This document shows positions 22,119-32,355 of a stretch of 64,000 nucleotides of DNA, piece by piece. This stretch comes from Mycobacterium sp. D16Q14. Lineage in GTDB: Bacteria; Actinomycetota; Actinomycetes; Mycobacteriales; Mycobacteriaceae. The stretch covers positions 186,001-250,000 of the forward strand of contig MAEX01000007.1 of assembly GCA_002013415.1 (NCBI GenBank), read 5' to 3'. Both the position numbers and the translations under genes were made by a program. The notes beneath the pieces were generated by a model that was not told the DNA's origin, did not search any database, and saw only the letters and a list, made by a program, of their open reading frames with translations. Each line of letters opens with the position of its first letter. The first letter of the stretch is position 1.

Positions 22119-22858
22119 GTGAAACAATCATCGAAAAGTACGCGGACACCGATGCTTTGGTGACCGCGGCAGGTGACCGGCTGGCCCTCGCGATTGCCGG
22201 TGCCCTCACCCAACGCGGCAAGGCGATGATCGTGCTCACCGGCGGCGGCACCGGTGTCGCTCTGCTCAAACATCTGCGTGATGTCGCCAGCGATCTCGAC
22301 TGGGCTAACGTCCACGTCTTCTGGGGCGACGACCGGTATGTCCCCAAAACCGACCCGGAACGCAATGCCTGGCAGGCCTGGGAGGCGCTGCTTGAGCATG
22401 TCGACTTCCCGATGCGCAATATGCACGCCATGCCCAACAGCGAAAGTGAATACGGCACCGATCTGGATGCGGCGGCGCTCGCTTACGAACAGCTGCTGGC
22501 GGCCAATGCCGGGCCGGGCCAGGACTGCCCCGCATTCGATGTCCACCTGCTGGGCATGGGCGGCGAAGGCCATATCAACTCGCTGTTCCCGCACACCGAT
22601 GCCGTCAAGGAGACACAGCGGCTGGTCGTGGCGGTGCCCGATTCTCCCAAGCCGCCTCCACAGCGGATCACGTTGACATTGCCCGCGATTCAGCGTTCAC
22701 GCGAGGTATGGCTGATCGTCTCGGGCGAGGCCAAGGCCGAGGCGGTCGCTGCGGCCATTGGCGGAGCCGACCCGATCGACGTACCCGCGGCAGGCGCCAT
22801 CGGGACCGAGCGCACGGTGTGGCTGCTCGACGAAGCCGCCGCGAGCCGGCTGGACTAG
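22115..22858 (+). CDS. pgl: 6-phosphogluconolactonase
   Basis: A 247-residue SugarP-isomerase-like enzyme (DevB type) that hydrolyses 6-phosphogluconolactone, the product of G6PDH. Family motifs are [25 protein letters not shown] and [16 protein letters not shown]. Last gene of the pentose phosphate operon. A terminator-like hairpin lies 12 bases after its stop. The length is normal for the family. Confidence 0.96.
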   Translation: MSETIIEKYADTDALVTAAGDRLALAIAGALTQRGKAMIVLTGGGTGVALLKHLRDVASDLDWANVHVFWGDDRYVPKTDPERNAWQAWEALLEHVDFPMRNMHAMPNSESEYGTDLDAAALAYEQLLAANAGPGQDCPAFDVHLLGMGGEGHINSLFPHTDAVKETQRLVVAVPDSPKPPPQRITLTLPAIQRSREVWLIVSGEAKAEAVAAAIGGADPIDVPAAGAIGTERTVWLLDEAAASRLD

Positions 22859-22869
22859 TCGGGCCCGAG

Positions 22870-22889
22870 CGTCTTCCGGCCGGGAGACG
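22870..22889. terminator. Stem-loop between convergent genes
   Basis: CGTCTTCC pairs with GGGAGACG around a GGCC loop: eight pairs including one G-T. It lies just after pgl and before the end of the convergent 256-residue gene. There is no U-rich tail, which is common for mycobacterial terminators. It could stop transcription from both sides. Confidence 0.62.
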
Positions 22890-22918
22890 ATTGCACCACC
22901 ATCTCTGTGCGCGGCGGT

Positions 22919-23689
22919 CTAACTCTCGTTGCCCTGTCCCGCGGCAAACAGCGCATCCGGATCCACAGACAATCCATGCTCCGCGGGTGCCGGTTTCGAA
23001 GCCGGCTGCGACTGCTGTACGGCCGGGGCCGAAGCCGGTACGACGGCGGGTCCCGGCGCAGGCTTCCGCAGGCGCTCCACATTCATCGAGAACTCGGCTA
23101 CCCCGTCCCGGATCGCGGTCGCATGCTCATCAAGACGGTCCAGAAGCTGAGACAGCGTGCGCCCCATCTTGTTTCCAAGCTCAGAGGCATCTGCTACCGC
23201 AGAAGCGATGGTGGTCGCCACGCTGCCGCCCTGGGTGATGGGTGAGGCGGCTCGTGCTGCCGTGAACTCGGTGATGATGTCATCGACGTACCCTTCCACC
23301 CATTGCCCGAGCATGCTTCGGGTATGTGTGACCAGATCCGTCACCACGTTGATGCGCTGATTGACGTTCCCCGCGACCACGCGCAGCTCTTGTAGCGCAT
23401 CATCGAGGAGACCGGCCGCCTCGCCGAACCCCGTTGCTGCCGCACCACTGTGGCCGTCACCCAGCGCGCTGAGCACAGCCGACAGCTCCTGCTGCACATT
23501 GGTGACATCGGCAATGCAGTACCGCCAGAAGGTGGCCTCCGCGGAGGCTGCGACCGGGTCACCCCGAAGCGCATCGAGTGGTTCTTCGAGGAACTGCACA
23601 TGCTCGACCATGAAGCCCAATCCGGCGTCATGGAGGCGAGTGAGCGGTTTCAGCTCGGCATCAAGGGTGTCCACCGAACCCTTCACCAA
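22919..23689 (-). CDS. Helical, Pro/Ala-tailed protein, possible type VII secretion substrate
   Basis: A 256-residue protein, mostly alpha-helical, with a low-complexity C-tail rich in Pro, Ala and Gln (about residues 212-243). A WRYCIAD segment near residue 56 contains a Y-x-x-x-D pattern like the ESX export signal, but it lies in the N-terminal half, so I do not lean on it. There is no signal peptide and no transmembrane helix. It overlaps the EspC-like gene by 29 bases and is third in a set with a YbaB-like protein. I do not recognise a named family. A link to type VII secretion is inferred from its partners. Confidence 0.6.
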   Translation of the reverse strand: MVKGSVDTLDAELKPLTRLHDAGLGFMVEHVQFLEEPLDALRGDPVAASAEATFWRYCIADVTNVQQELSAVLSALGDGHSGAAATGFGEAAGLLDDALQELRVVAGNVNQRINVVTDLVTHTRSMLGQWVEGYVDDIITEFTAARAASPITQGGSVATTIASAVADASELGNKMGRTLSQLLDRLDEHATAIRDGVAEFSMNVERLRKPAPGPAVVPASAPAVQQSQPASKPAPAEHGLSVDPDALFAAGQGNES

Positions 23690-23996
23690 TCTTCGTCATC
23701 GCGGCGACGGTCTGATCCTCCGCTTCGGCGACCTGCCGAGCCTGGTCGTGCAGACGCTGTCCCGTCTCCACCATGACATCGCCCAGGGTCCGGACCGCGT
23801 CAGAAAGCTGGTTGATACTCCCCCGCACCGACATCACGAAATCCGACGACACCGCCCCCAGGTCCTGCTCGCCGAGCCCCTCTCCGTGGTGCTCGAGCAG
23901 GAATCGCACCGAGCCCCCGGCGCTCTCCAGGTTCGCCGCTTCGTGCAGCACCACATCGCGGTCAAAGTGGAAGGTCCCGCTCGTCTCGCTGCTCAT
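23661..23996 (-). CDS. EspC-like (DUF2580) protein
   Basis: A 111-residue helical-hairpin protein resembling the EspC/DUF2580 group that accompanies ESX secretion: an N-terminal FDRDVVLHEAANLESAGGSV helix, a central glycine-rich break and a C-terminal helix. Where EspC has its Y-x-x-x-D export motif (IYSEAD), this protein reads QVAEAED, so the tyrosine appears to be replaced by valine. If so it may not be exported by the usual signal. It overlaps the YbaB-like gene (ATGA) and the 256-residue gene, so all three are likely co-translated. Confidence 0.62.
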   Translation of the reverse strand: MSSETSGTFHFDRDVVLHEAANLESAGGSVRFLLEHHGEGLGEQDLGAVSSDFVMSVRGSINQLSDAVRTLGDVMVETGQRLHDQARQVAEAEDQTVAAMTKIGEGFGGHP

Positions 23997-24379
23997 GATG
24001 GCGATCCCAGATGCTCACCCTCCCCCAGGTGCCCCCCGTCCAGGTAGCCCTTGACGTAGTCCATCGCCGGCCCGTCGCCGGTCAGGTCGTGCAATGTGCT
24101 GTGGATCTGGCTGGCCGCGTTGACCTGCGCCGCGGCGATAGTTCTGGTGATGATGGCCGACAGATCTCTGGCATCCATCGACAGCGTCGATTCATCCAGG
24201 TCCAGAGCCTCGATGCGGCCGCCCGACCCAACGGTCACCGCCACCCCTACGTCATCCTTCGCATGGCCCCGCACCAGACCGACGGTCTGTTGCACGTACT
24301 GGGCACGCTGCCCAAGAACCTCCAGGCGATCCTGGTACTCACGAATCCATTGGCGGGGGTCACCACGGCACTCCGACAT
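23993..24379 (-). CDS. YbaB/EbfC-like protein
   Basis: A 128-residue protein with a YbaB/EbfC-type fold: an N-terminal helix (REYQDRLEVLGQRAQYVQQT), strands around VAVTVGSGGRIEALDLDESTL and a C-terminal helix (DLSAIITRTIAAAQVNAASQ). YbaB proteins bind DNA; mycobacterial EspL, an ESX-1 accessory protein, has the same fold. The ATG at 24379 is chosen because AAAGGAG lies nine bases upstream; a longer frame to 24547 has no such site. First gene of the trio. Confidence 0.68.
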   Translation of the reverse strand: MSECRGDPRQWIREYQDRLEVLGQRAQYVQQTVGLVRGHAKDDVGVAVTVGSGGRIEALDLDESTLSMDARDLSAIITRTIAAAQVNAASQIHSTLHDLTGDGPAMDYVKGYLDGGHLGEGEHLGSPS

Positions 24380-24595
24380 GACGAGGGGCTCCTTTCCTGG
24401 GGTGCGGCCGGTGAAACGGGAACGTCCCCTCCGCGTCCCCGGTCCACCGACCGCTGATGGCACTTGTCGACTTCTGTGCCATACATAGAGATTGATGGGC
24501 CGAAGGCATGAATCGGTTCCATGAATTTTGAAGAAATTTCTCAGCAAATAGATGAAATATCAACTACCTGCGAGGATATCTGCCGCAGAGACAAA

Positions 24596-24626
24596 ACAGC
24601 GGACTACCTGTGCAGTAGTCCGCTGT
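24596..24626 (-). terminator. Intrinsic terminator of secG
   Basis: A perfect 12-base inverted repeat, ACAGCGGACTAC and GTAGTCCGCTGT, surrounds a seven-base loop. Read on the minus strand it is followed by TTTTG. It lies 19 bases after the secG stop, so it should end the secG transcript before the EspC-like trio. Confidence 0.85.
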
Positions 24627-24644
24627 CTGTGAATCGTTATTACG

Positions 24645-24881
24645 TTATCCGCCGAGCTTGATCTCCAGCCCAACGCCGATGATCGAGATCACCCAAATGG
24701 CCGTGACGAAGTAGGTGAGCCGATCCAGGTTCTTCTCCACCACGGTGGAACCGGAGAGGCTCGACTGAACGCCACCACCGAACAGCGTGGACAGACCACC
24801 GCCCTTCGCACGGTGCAACAGCACCAGCAAGACCACGAGCAAGCTCGTGATCACCAGGATGATCTGCAACGCCAATTCCAT
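24645..24881 (-). CDS. secG: Protein translocase subunit SecG
   Basis: A 78-residue SecG, the accessory subunit of the SecYEG export channel. It has two membrane helices (ALQIILVITSLLVVLLVLLH and LTYFVTAIWVISIIGVGL) flanking the conserved cytoplasmic loop RAKGGGLSTLFGGG. Length and order (near tpiA-pgk-gap) match other mycobacteria. A strong hairpin follows its stop. Confidence 0.96.
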   Translation of the reverse strand: MELALQIILVITSLLVVLLVLLHRAKGGGLSTLFGGGVQSSLSGSTVVEKNLDRLTYFVTAIWVISIIGVGLEIKLGG

Positions 24882-24930
24882 GGGGGTAAGCGTACCGGCT
24901 CGGTTCCGCTCACCTGCGCAGGGACTCCGG

Positions 24931-26100
24931 TCAGCTCACTTCCGAACTATCAGCCAGCCAGGTATTACATTCCCACAGTCGATTCTTGAGCGAGCCGTGC
25001 CGCCACCACGCCTCCGCGTGCTGGTTGGAACCGTGGTCACGCTGCGGCTGCTGTCCATCACCGCGATCCTGGTCATTCCAGGCCAAGTCGAGTTCCTGCT
25101 GGGTTATGGTGCCGCCACGTCGAGAGCCCAGGAACATTCCCGAGAAACACTGAGCCTGCAGTTCAGCTCGTCGAGACAACTCAAGTCCCAGCGGCGAATC
25201 GACTCCGACAGCGCGGCGCTGGCGCCAGTACTCACCCCACACCCCGCTGAGCTCTTGAGCATGATGCCCATACTCGTGGGCGTAAACAGCCAGGTAGATA
25301 CCGTCATGATTCCCATACCTGGCCGGAGACACACCCACGATCGACATGTAGATCGTGTTGTTCGTGGGACAGTAGAAGGCGGCCCTTTCCCTTCCGAAAT
25401 ATTGGCCCCCGCAGGGCGAATCCACATAGTTTCCGGCCACTACCAAGCCCGGTGACGACCACGGCAGAGCATTCCAGTCGAGCAGCCGTTTCCACTCCGG
25501 ATCCATGCACCCGCGAAGGTCGCGGTAGAACGCATCGGCGTGCGGGATGTCGAACGGCCATGTGCTCGTGGAGCACGGCGCGTTCGTGAATCCCGCGCCC
25601 TGATTCCGAAACAAAGGATTGTTGCCGAGCGCGTACACCGGCTCGGGGCCACGCGGCGGAGGAGGTGTTGGTGCCGAGGTGGGCCTGGCCGACGATGTAG
25701 TCCACACGGCCGTACTACGAACCGTGGTCGAGGGATATGGCCACGTGGCGGTGGACCGTACTGAACGATCCCTGCTCGGACGCAGCGTCCATACCGCCAA
25801 CGTGCCCAGCACCAAAGCCGCAACCAGGACGCAAACCGCGCCACCGATGATCAGGCCAGTGTGAGACCCGCCGCGCGCACGCGGCGGCGGTCCGTACCCG
25901 GCCGGCGGTCGATACACCGGACGCACCGACGGCACTCGATACCCAGGCGGCGGTTGAGGCGCCGGGTATCCCGGAAATGGCGCAACGGGCGGTGGGCGCC
26001 ATCCGCGCGGAGGTGGCGCCATGGGAGCGCGAGCAGGCGGCGGTAGCGGTGCACCCCAGCCGAGCACCGGCCCGGATTGGTAGTACGGCTGCTGCCTCAT
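24931..26100 (-). CDS. Neutral zinc metallopeptidase, membrane-anchored
   Basis: A 389-residue protein of the YpfJ-type neutral zinc metallopeptidase family. The first 75 or so residues are a Pro/Gly/Tyr-rich cytoplasmic segment; one transmembrane helix follows (GLIIGGAVCVLVAALVLGTLAV), so the catalytic domain is outside the membrane. The metal site HEYGHH is at residues 275-280 (H275, E276, H279), and a downstream RRAELQAQCFSGMFLG block matches the family's third-ligand region. Substrate unknown. It is upstream of secG in the same direction with 49 bases between. Confidence 0.87.
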   Translation of the reverse strand: MRQQPYYQSGPVLGWGAPLPPPARAPMAPPPRGWRPPPVAPFPGYPAPQPPPGYRVPSVRPVYRPPAGYGPPPRARGGSHTGLIIGGAVCVLVAALVLGTLAVWTLRPSRDRSVRSTATWPYPSTTVRSTAVWTTSSARPTSAPTPPPPRGPEPVYALGNNPLFRNQGAGFTNAPCSTSTWPFDIPHADAFYRDLRGCMDPEWKRLLDWNALPWSSPGLVVAGNYVDSPCGGQYFGRERAAFYCPTNNTIYMSIVGVSPARYGNHDGIYLAVYAHEYGHHAQELSGVWGEYWRQRRAVGVDSPLGLELSRRAELQAQCFSGMFLGSRRGGTITQQELDLAWNDQDRGDGQQPQRDHGSNQHAEAWWRHGSLKNRLWECNTWLADSSEVS

Positions 26101-26169
26101 ATGGTCCGCCCCCCAAATACATTCTGTGAATGCGCGCCAGCATATCGACCCTGACCTAGGGTTACCGCC

Positions 26170-27849
26170 GTGGGAGAGATGATTCGCGGGGCGGTTTTGC
26201 GGCTGTTGGTATGTCTGTCGGTATGCACCGGATGGCTTCTCGCGGCGGTCCCAGCGGGTGCGGACAGCCCCACCGGCACCTTGACAGTCGCAATGAACCT
26301 AGCCGACGACGGCACGCTGAGCATCACTGAAACCATCACCCCAGCGAAAGACCAAGTGCTGCAACGTCATCTCGCTCTCGATACGGTGGTCGAGGGCAAC
26401 CGGATTCAGCATTTTGAGATCAGCAACGTCGCCACTACAGGCGGCGCGACTGCGGCAGTCGACGAAAACACATTGATTACCAACGCGAGTGGGCCAGCCA
26501 CCATCAGCTACACGGTTCGTGGGACCGTCTCCGACACAGCCGATCACCAGCAGGTGCTCTGGCCATTTGCCTCCGGCTGGGATTCCCGCCTACGCGACAT
26601 CACCGCCTCGTTCTCCTCCCCCAGCACCAAACCCAGCTCCCCCACGTGCACCCTGGGCCCGACGGGAGCTCAAATACGCTGCACCGCAGCCCAGGTCGAT
26701 CACACCGGGGTGGTCCGCCTCCAACAAGACGAATTGCCACCGGGCGCGACAGCCACCTTTACCGTGGTGGTTCCGGCCGGTACCGTGCCGCCAACCGCAA
26801 CCTTCACAGTGCTCCCGGGCCCGCAGGGCGCCTTCGCGCTGACATGGCCAGGAATCACAGCGCTGGTGGGCCTGGGCATCATCTCGGCCACACTGGCGGG
26901 GTGGGTGCTGATCGCGCGCCGCCGAGATACGCGCGCCGCCGAAATCACCGTCACCCCAGCTGATCCTTTGGTGCGCGACGAGGCAGGATCACGATTCGCC
27001 GCGCCGGACGGGGTACTGCCGGGCCAGGTGGGCACCGTTATCGACCTGCACGTCGACGCCGTTGACCTGACGGCGACGGTCATCGACCTGGCGGTGCGCG
27101 GATACCTATGGATCGCCGAAACAACAGACCCAGGCGGCAGACTCGATTGGCAGATATCGCGCCGCGCACCGGCGGACGGACTCCTGACCTGCTATGAGAC
27201 GCGGACGCTGAATATCCTTCTCCCCCAAGGAGCCGAGACGGTGTTCTTGTCCGGCCTCCACATACCGGGTTCCCGGCTGGATCTTGGCGGCATCTCCGAC
27301 ACGATGTACACCGACGCCCAGCGCAATCGGTGGTTCCGCCGCTCACCCGAACACCTAGGCTCCCTGGCCCGTTATGGCATCGGCGTGCTGCTCGGCGGTC
27401 TCGTGATCACGGCCGTATTGGCGCTCAGCGTCGGCAGCGCCATGGTCGGCGTCGCGGTAAGCGGTGCGGGAGCCGCCTGTGCGCTGGCCGGAATGCTACT
27501 TCCGGTGCGGACGGCTCGTGGCCGGCTGCTGGTAGCGCATGTGGCCGCGCTGCGCCGCTACTTGGGTGAGCTCAACATGGAGGACTTGGAGCCCGCCGAC
27601 CGGGAGATCATCCTGACCCGGGCGGCACCCTACGCCGTGGTCCTGGGGCAGCTCGGCGCATGGCTCAAGGCCATGGAAACACTCGATACCGCCGCAGACG
27701 GCTCACCCGGAATCGATTGGTACGACACAGCTTCCGAAGAAGTCAACAAAACCACGGCGGCCATCACCGCTAATCTGCCGCTCTTCCTTACGACCCTTGA
27801 TAGCGTGCTCGCGCGCGCAGCGCATTTGCGGAATCTGCCGGACAGCTGA
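26170..27849 (+). CDS. DUF2207 membrane protein
   Basis: A 559-residue protein of the DUF2207 type. A signal peptide (about residues 1-31, VCTGWLLAAVPAGADS) precedes an extracellular beta-rich domain (about 32-215). A membrane helix (ITALVGLGIISATLAGWVLIA) leads to a cytoplasmic region, then two more helices (near residues 400-445) and a C-terminal tail. Function of the family is unknown. It is divergent from the metallopeptidase gene and ends one base before the end of the convergent tpiA. Confidence 0.78.
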   Translation: MGEMIRGAVLRLLVCLSVCTGWLLAAVPAGADSPTGTLTVAMNLADDGTLSITETITPAKDQVLQRHLALDTVVEGNRIQHFEISNVATTGGATAAVDENTLITNASGPATISYTVRGTVSDTADHQQVLWPFASGWDSRLRDITASFSSPSTKPSSPTCTLGPTGAQIRCTAAQVDHTGVVRLQQDELPPGATATFTVVVPAGTVPPTATFTVLPGPQGAFALTWPGITALVGLGIISATLAGWVLIARRRDTRAAEITVTPADPLVRDEAGSRFAAPDGVLPGQVGTVIDLHVDAVDLTATVIDLAVRGYLWIAETTDPGGRLDWQISRRAPADGLLTCYETRTLNILLPQGAETVFLSGLHIPGSRLDLGGISDTMYTDAQRNRWFRRSPEHLGSLARYGIGVLLGGLVITAVLALSVGSAMVGVAVSGAGAACALAGMLLPVRTARGRLLVAHVAALRRYLGELNMEDLEPADREIILTRAAPYAVVLGQLGAWLKAMETLDTAADGSPGIDWYDTASEEVNKTTAAITANLPLFLTTLDSVLARAAHLRNLPDS

Positions 27850-27850
27850 G

Positions 27851-28636
27851 TTAGAGCAGGGGCCCACCCGCGGCGATCGCCGACATCTGGGCGAACTGCT
27901 CACCGTCCAGGGAGGCGCCACCCACCAGGGCACCGTCGACATCGTCTTGCGCGATCAGTTCACCCACGTTCTTAGCGTTGGCCGAGCCGCCGTACAGGAC
28001 GCGCACCGATGCGGCCACCGTGGCGTTCGCGATCTGGGCCAGCTCGGCACGGATCGCGGCGCACACTTCCTGAGCGTCGGCGGCACTGGCCACCCGGCCG
28101 GTACCGATGGCCCATACCGGCTCGTAAGCAATCACAACCTGGGCGACTTGGTCCGCACTGAGCCCGGCCAGTGACCCCCGCAAGGAGTCCACGTTGTACT
28201 GGACGTGGTCCCCCGCTTCGCGGATGTCGAGAGCCTCACCGATGCAGACGATCGGCGTCAGGCCGTGCTTGAGCGCCGCAGCGGCCTTGGCGGCCACCAG
28301 CGCGTCATCCTCGGCGTGGTACTGACGACGCTCGGAGTGCCCAACCACGACGTAGGTGACCCCCAGCTTGGCCAGAAATACACCGCTGATCTCACCGGTG
28401 TAGGCACCCGAGTCGTATACCGACAAGTCCTGGGCGCCATAGGTAAGGCGCAGCTTGTCCCCGTCGACCAGGGTCTGCACACTGCGGATATCGGTGAACG
28501 GCGGAATGACCGTCACGTCCACCTTGTCGAAGTACTTGTCCGGCAACGAGAACGCAATCTTTTGCACCAGAGCGATGGCCTCGAAATGATTGAGGTTCAT
28601 CTTCCAGTTGCCTGCGATCAGCGGCTTACGCGACAT
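27851..28636 (-). CDS. tpiA: Triosephosphate isomerase
   Basis: A 261-residue TIM-barrel enzyme interconverting glyceraldehyde 3-phosphate and dihydroxyacetone phosphate. GNWKMN at the N-terminus carries the catalytic lysine; HSERR holds the electrophilic histidine; [10 protein letters not shown] contains the catalytic glutamate. Last gene of gap-pgk-tpiA; 11 bases separate it from pgk. Confidence 0.97.
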   Translation of the reverse strand: MSRKPLIAGNWKMNLNHFEAIALVQKIAFSLPDKYFDKVDVTVIPPFTDIRSVQTLVDGDKLRLTYGAQDLSVYDSGAYTGEISGVFLAKLGVTYVVVGHSERRQYHAEDDALVAAKAAAALKHGLTPIVCIGEALDIREAGDHVQYNVDSLRGSLAGLSADQVAQVVIAYEPVWAIGTGRVASAADAQEVCAAIRAELAQIANATVAASVRVLYGGSANAKNVGELIAQDDVDGALVGGASLDGEQFAQMSAIAAGGPLL

Positions 28637-28647
28637 GTGGGGCTCCC

Positions 28648-29874
28648 CTAGTCCTCTAATACGTCGATGCCCGGAAGCGCCTTGCCTTCAAGGTATTCCA
28701 GGGATGCACCACCACCGGTGGAGATGTGGGAGAAGCCGTCGTCCGGCAGGTCCAGCGCACGCACCGCGGCCGCCGAATCACCACCGCCGACCACGCTGAA
28801 CGCGCCCTTCTCGGTGGCCGCGATGATCGCCTCGGCAACACCCCGGGTGCCGGCGGCGAAAGCCGGGAACTCGAAGACACCCATGGGACCGTTCCAGAAG
28901 ATGGTCTTGGCATTCGACAGCACGGCCGTGAATCGCTTGACCGACTCCGGCCCGATGTCCAGGCCCATCTTGCCTTCTGGAATAGCGTCCGCGGCAACGA
29001 TTTCCGAGGGCGAATCGGCGGCAAACTGGTCCGCCGCCACGATATCCATCGGCAGGTGAATCACATCGGCATAGGTATCCAGCAGCCGCTTGCAGGTGTC
29101 CACCATCTCCGGCTGCACCAGCGACTTGCCGACCGGCAGCCCCTGCGCGGCCAGGAAGGTGAAGCACATCCCGCCGCCGATCACCAGGCTGTCGGCCTTG
29201 GTGGCCAGCGATTCGATGACCGCCAGCTTGTCCGAGACCTTCGACCCGCCGAGCACCACCGCGTACGGACGCTCGGTACTAGCGGTGAGCACCCGCAGAA
29301 CTTCCACCTCAGCAGCCACCAGACCACCGGCGTAATGCGGCAGCAAGGTCGCCACGTCGTAGACGGACGCCTGCTTGCGATGCACCACACCGAACCCGTC
29401 GGAAACAAACGCGCCGCCGGTACCCGTTGGGCCGCCCACCAATTCGGCCAGCTCCTGGGCAAGCGCCAGCCGCTGTGCGTCATCCTTGCTGGTCTCGCGC
29501 GGATCGAACCGGATGTTCTCCAACAGCAGCACGTCGCCGTCGGTGAGGCCTTCGGCGCGTGCCAGCGCATCGGTGCCGACGACATCGCCGGCAACCTGCA
29601 CGTGCTGACCCAGCAGTTCGCTGAGCGCAGCACCTACCGGAGCCAGAGACAACCGGGGATCCGGCTTACCGTCCGGGCGGCCCAGGTGTGCGGTGACGAT
29701 GACCTTGGCCCCGGCACCCGCGAGCGCACGGATGGTCGGGACCGACGCCACGATCCGGCCGGGGTCAGTGATGTTGAGATTGTCATCGAGCGGGACGTTC
29801 AGGTCCGACCGGACCAGCACGCCCTTGCCCGAAACTCCCTCTGCCAGCAGATCGTTGAGGGACTTGATCGCCAT
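28648..29874 (-). CDS. pgk: Phosphoglycerate kinase
   Basis: A 408-residue glycolytic kinase that makes ATP from 1,3-bisphosphoglycerate. Motifs include the N-terminal [10 protein letters not shown], the HLGRPDGK substrate site and [11 protein letters not shown] near the C-terminus. The ATG at 29874 (AIKSLNDLL) is two bases after the gap stop; the longer frame to 29934 overlaps gap and is not used. Normal length. Confidence 0.97.
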   Translation of the reverse strand: MAIKSLNDLLAEGVSGKGVLVRSDLNVPLDDNLNITDPGRIVASVPTIRALAGAGAKVIVTAHLGRPDGKPDPRLSLAPVGAALSELLGQHVQVAGDVVGTDALARAEGLTDGDVLLLENIRFDPRETSKDDAQRLALAQELAELVGGPTGTGGAFVSDGFGVVHRKQASVYDVATLLPHYAGGLVAAEVEVLRVLTASTERPYAVVLGGSKVSDKLAVIESLATKADSLVIGGGMCFTFLAAQGLPVGKSLVQPEMVDTCKRLLDTYADVIHLPMDIVAADQFAADSPSEIVAADAIPEGKMGLDIGPESVKRFTAVLSNAKTIFWNGPMGVFEFPAFAAGTRGVAEAIIAATEKGAFSVVGGGDSAAAVRALDLPDDGFSHISTGGGASLEYLEGKALPGIDVLED

Positions 29875-29876
29875 CG

Positions 29877-30950
<1,074 letters not shown>

Positions 30951-30955
30951 TCACA

Positions 30956-32290
30956 TTAGCCCAGGGGGTGCGCCACTTCGTCCCGGCCCAGTCGCGCCAA
31001 CACGTGGGCGGCGACCGCCAGAACCAGCGGCGCTATCCCGGCGATGATGAACACTGCGGTATTGCCGATCACATGAGCCACCGGCACGACCAATGCGAAG
31101 GACGCCGGCAACCCCACCAGAGAGACGAAGAAGTCCATGCTGGCGGCACGGCCCAGCATCTCCTCGGGCACCCGGCGCTGCATGAGGGTGCCCCAGATGA
31201 CATTGGCCGCCTGCATGGTTCCGCCGACGATGATCATCGCCACGATGATGGTCCAGAGGTGCCCGGTGAATCCGATGAGCACCAGCGGCAGCGACCCGGC
31301 ACCCCACATCAGGATCATCACGGTCAGATACCGGCGCGCCAGGGGCAGTGAGGACACCACGAATGACCCCACCGCACCCGCGATACCGAACAGCGCCAAC
31401 ACCGTGGCATGCGAACCCGGGTCACCACCGTGATCACGAATGACGAAGGGCAACAGGATTTCAATGGGGCCGACCACCACCAGCACATAACCGATCGCGA
31501 AGAGAAGCGTCGCGAAGAACCAACCGGTGTGCACCATGTACGTGAAACCGTCGAGGAGATCGGTGGCCGCGCGCCGCAGCGGATGCTCGTCGACGTCCGC
31601 CTGCACCGGCTCATGCCGATGCCGAATGAGCACCAGGCAGCCGACGGCGATCGTGATGAGCACACCCTCGGTCAAGAACACCCCACCGGGCGCCCACGCA
31701 TTGACGATCGTCGCGCCGATCGCGGGCCCCAAGGCCAGTTGCACCGTGGGTCGCAGCACCCCCTCGATTCCGTTGGCGGCCAACAGTTCGTCATGCGGCA
31801 GCAGGCTCGGCAGCAGTGCGGTGTACGACGGGATGTATAGGCCTTCGGAGATCCCGAACAGCAGCGACGTCACGCCGAGATGCCAGATCTGGAGGCTGCC
31901 GGTCAGGGCCAGCAGCGCCGTGACGAACATGATCAAGGCCTGCACGATCAGCGAGCAGCGCATCACCCACAGCTTGGGCAGCCGGTCCGCGGCCACGCCT
32001 GCGGGTAACACACTGATCAGCAGTCCAATGCTGAACATGGTGCCCGCCACGGCCACCTGTCCCGGACCCATGCCCATCCTGATGACCTGCCACACCAGCG
32101 CCACGGTCCACATGCCATTACCCAGCAGGGTCACTGCCAGGCCGAGCGTCAGCAGACGGTAATCGCGATGGCGCAGCGGGCGCAGCGCGCGCGGCAGTCC
32201 AGTGATCTGATGGTGTGGCTCCTCGCCCGAAGAGTCCTCAGGGTTTTTCCCAAGGACCCCTTCGGTTTTCACCTGCTTAGCGAAGTCCAC
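30956..32290 (-). CDS. MFS efflux transporter
   Basis: A 444-residue major facilitator with about 12 hydrophobic helices after a 35-residue polar N-terminus. It resembles the Tap/EntS-like branch of drug and siderophore exporters: the loop after helix 2 reads PAGVAADRLPKLWVM, a version of the MFS motif A, and the first helix has LGLAVTLLGNGMW. Substrate cannot be read. It lies between whiA and gap, a position that in M. tuberculosis has no such gene as far as I recall, so it may be an accessory insertion. Confidence 0.85.
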   Translation of the reverse strand: MDFAKQVKTEGVLGKNPEDSSGEEPHHQITGLPRALRPLRHRDYRLLTLGLAVTLLGNGMWTVALVWQVIRMGMGPGQVAVAGTMFSIGLLISVLPAGVAADRLPKLWVMRCSLIVQALIMFVTALLALTGSLQIWHLGVTSLLFGISEGLYIPSYTALLPSLLPHDELLAANGIEGVLRPTVQLALGPAIGATIVNAWAPGGVFLTEGVLITIAVGCLVLIRHRHEPVQADVDEHPLRRAATDLLDGFTYMVHTGWFFATLLFAIGYVLVVVGPIEILLPFVIRDHGGDPGSHATVLALFGIAGAVGSFVVSSLPLARRYLTVMILMWGAGSLPLVLIGFTGHLWTIIVAMIIVGGTMQAANVIWGTLMQRRVPEEMLGRAASMDFFVSLVGLPASFALVVPVAHVIGNTAVFIIAGIAPLVLAVAAHVLARLGRDEVAHPLG

Positions 32291-32355
32291 CGACCCAGAG
32301 TACGAAAGTACTCCGACAATTCGCCATCGGTTTTCGCCCGCCGCTGGTTGACTGG

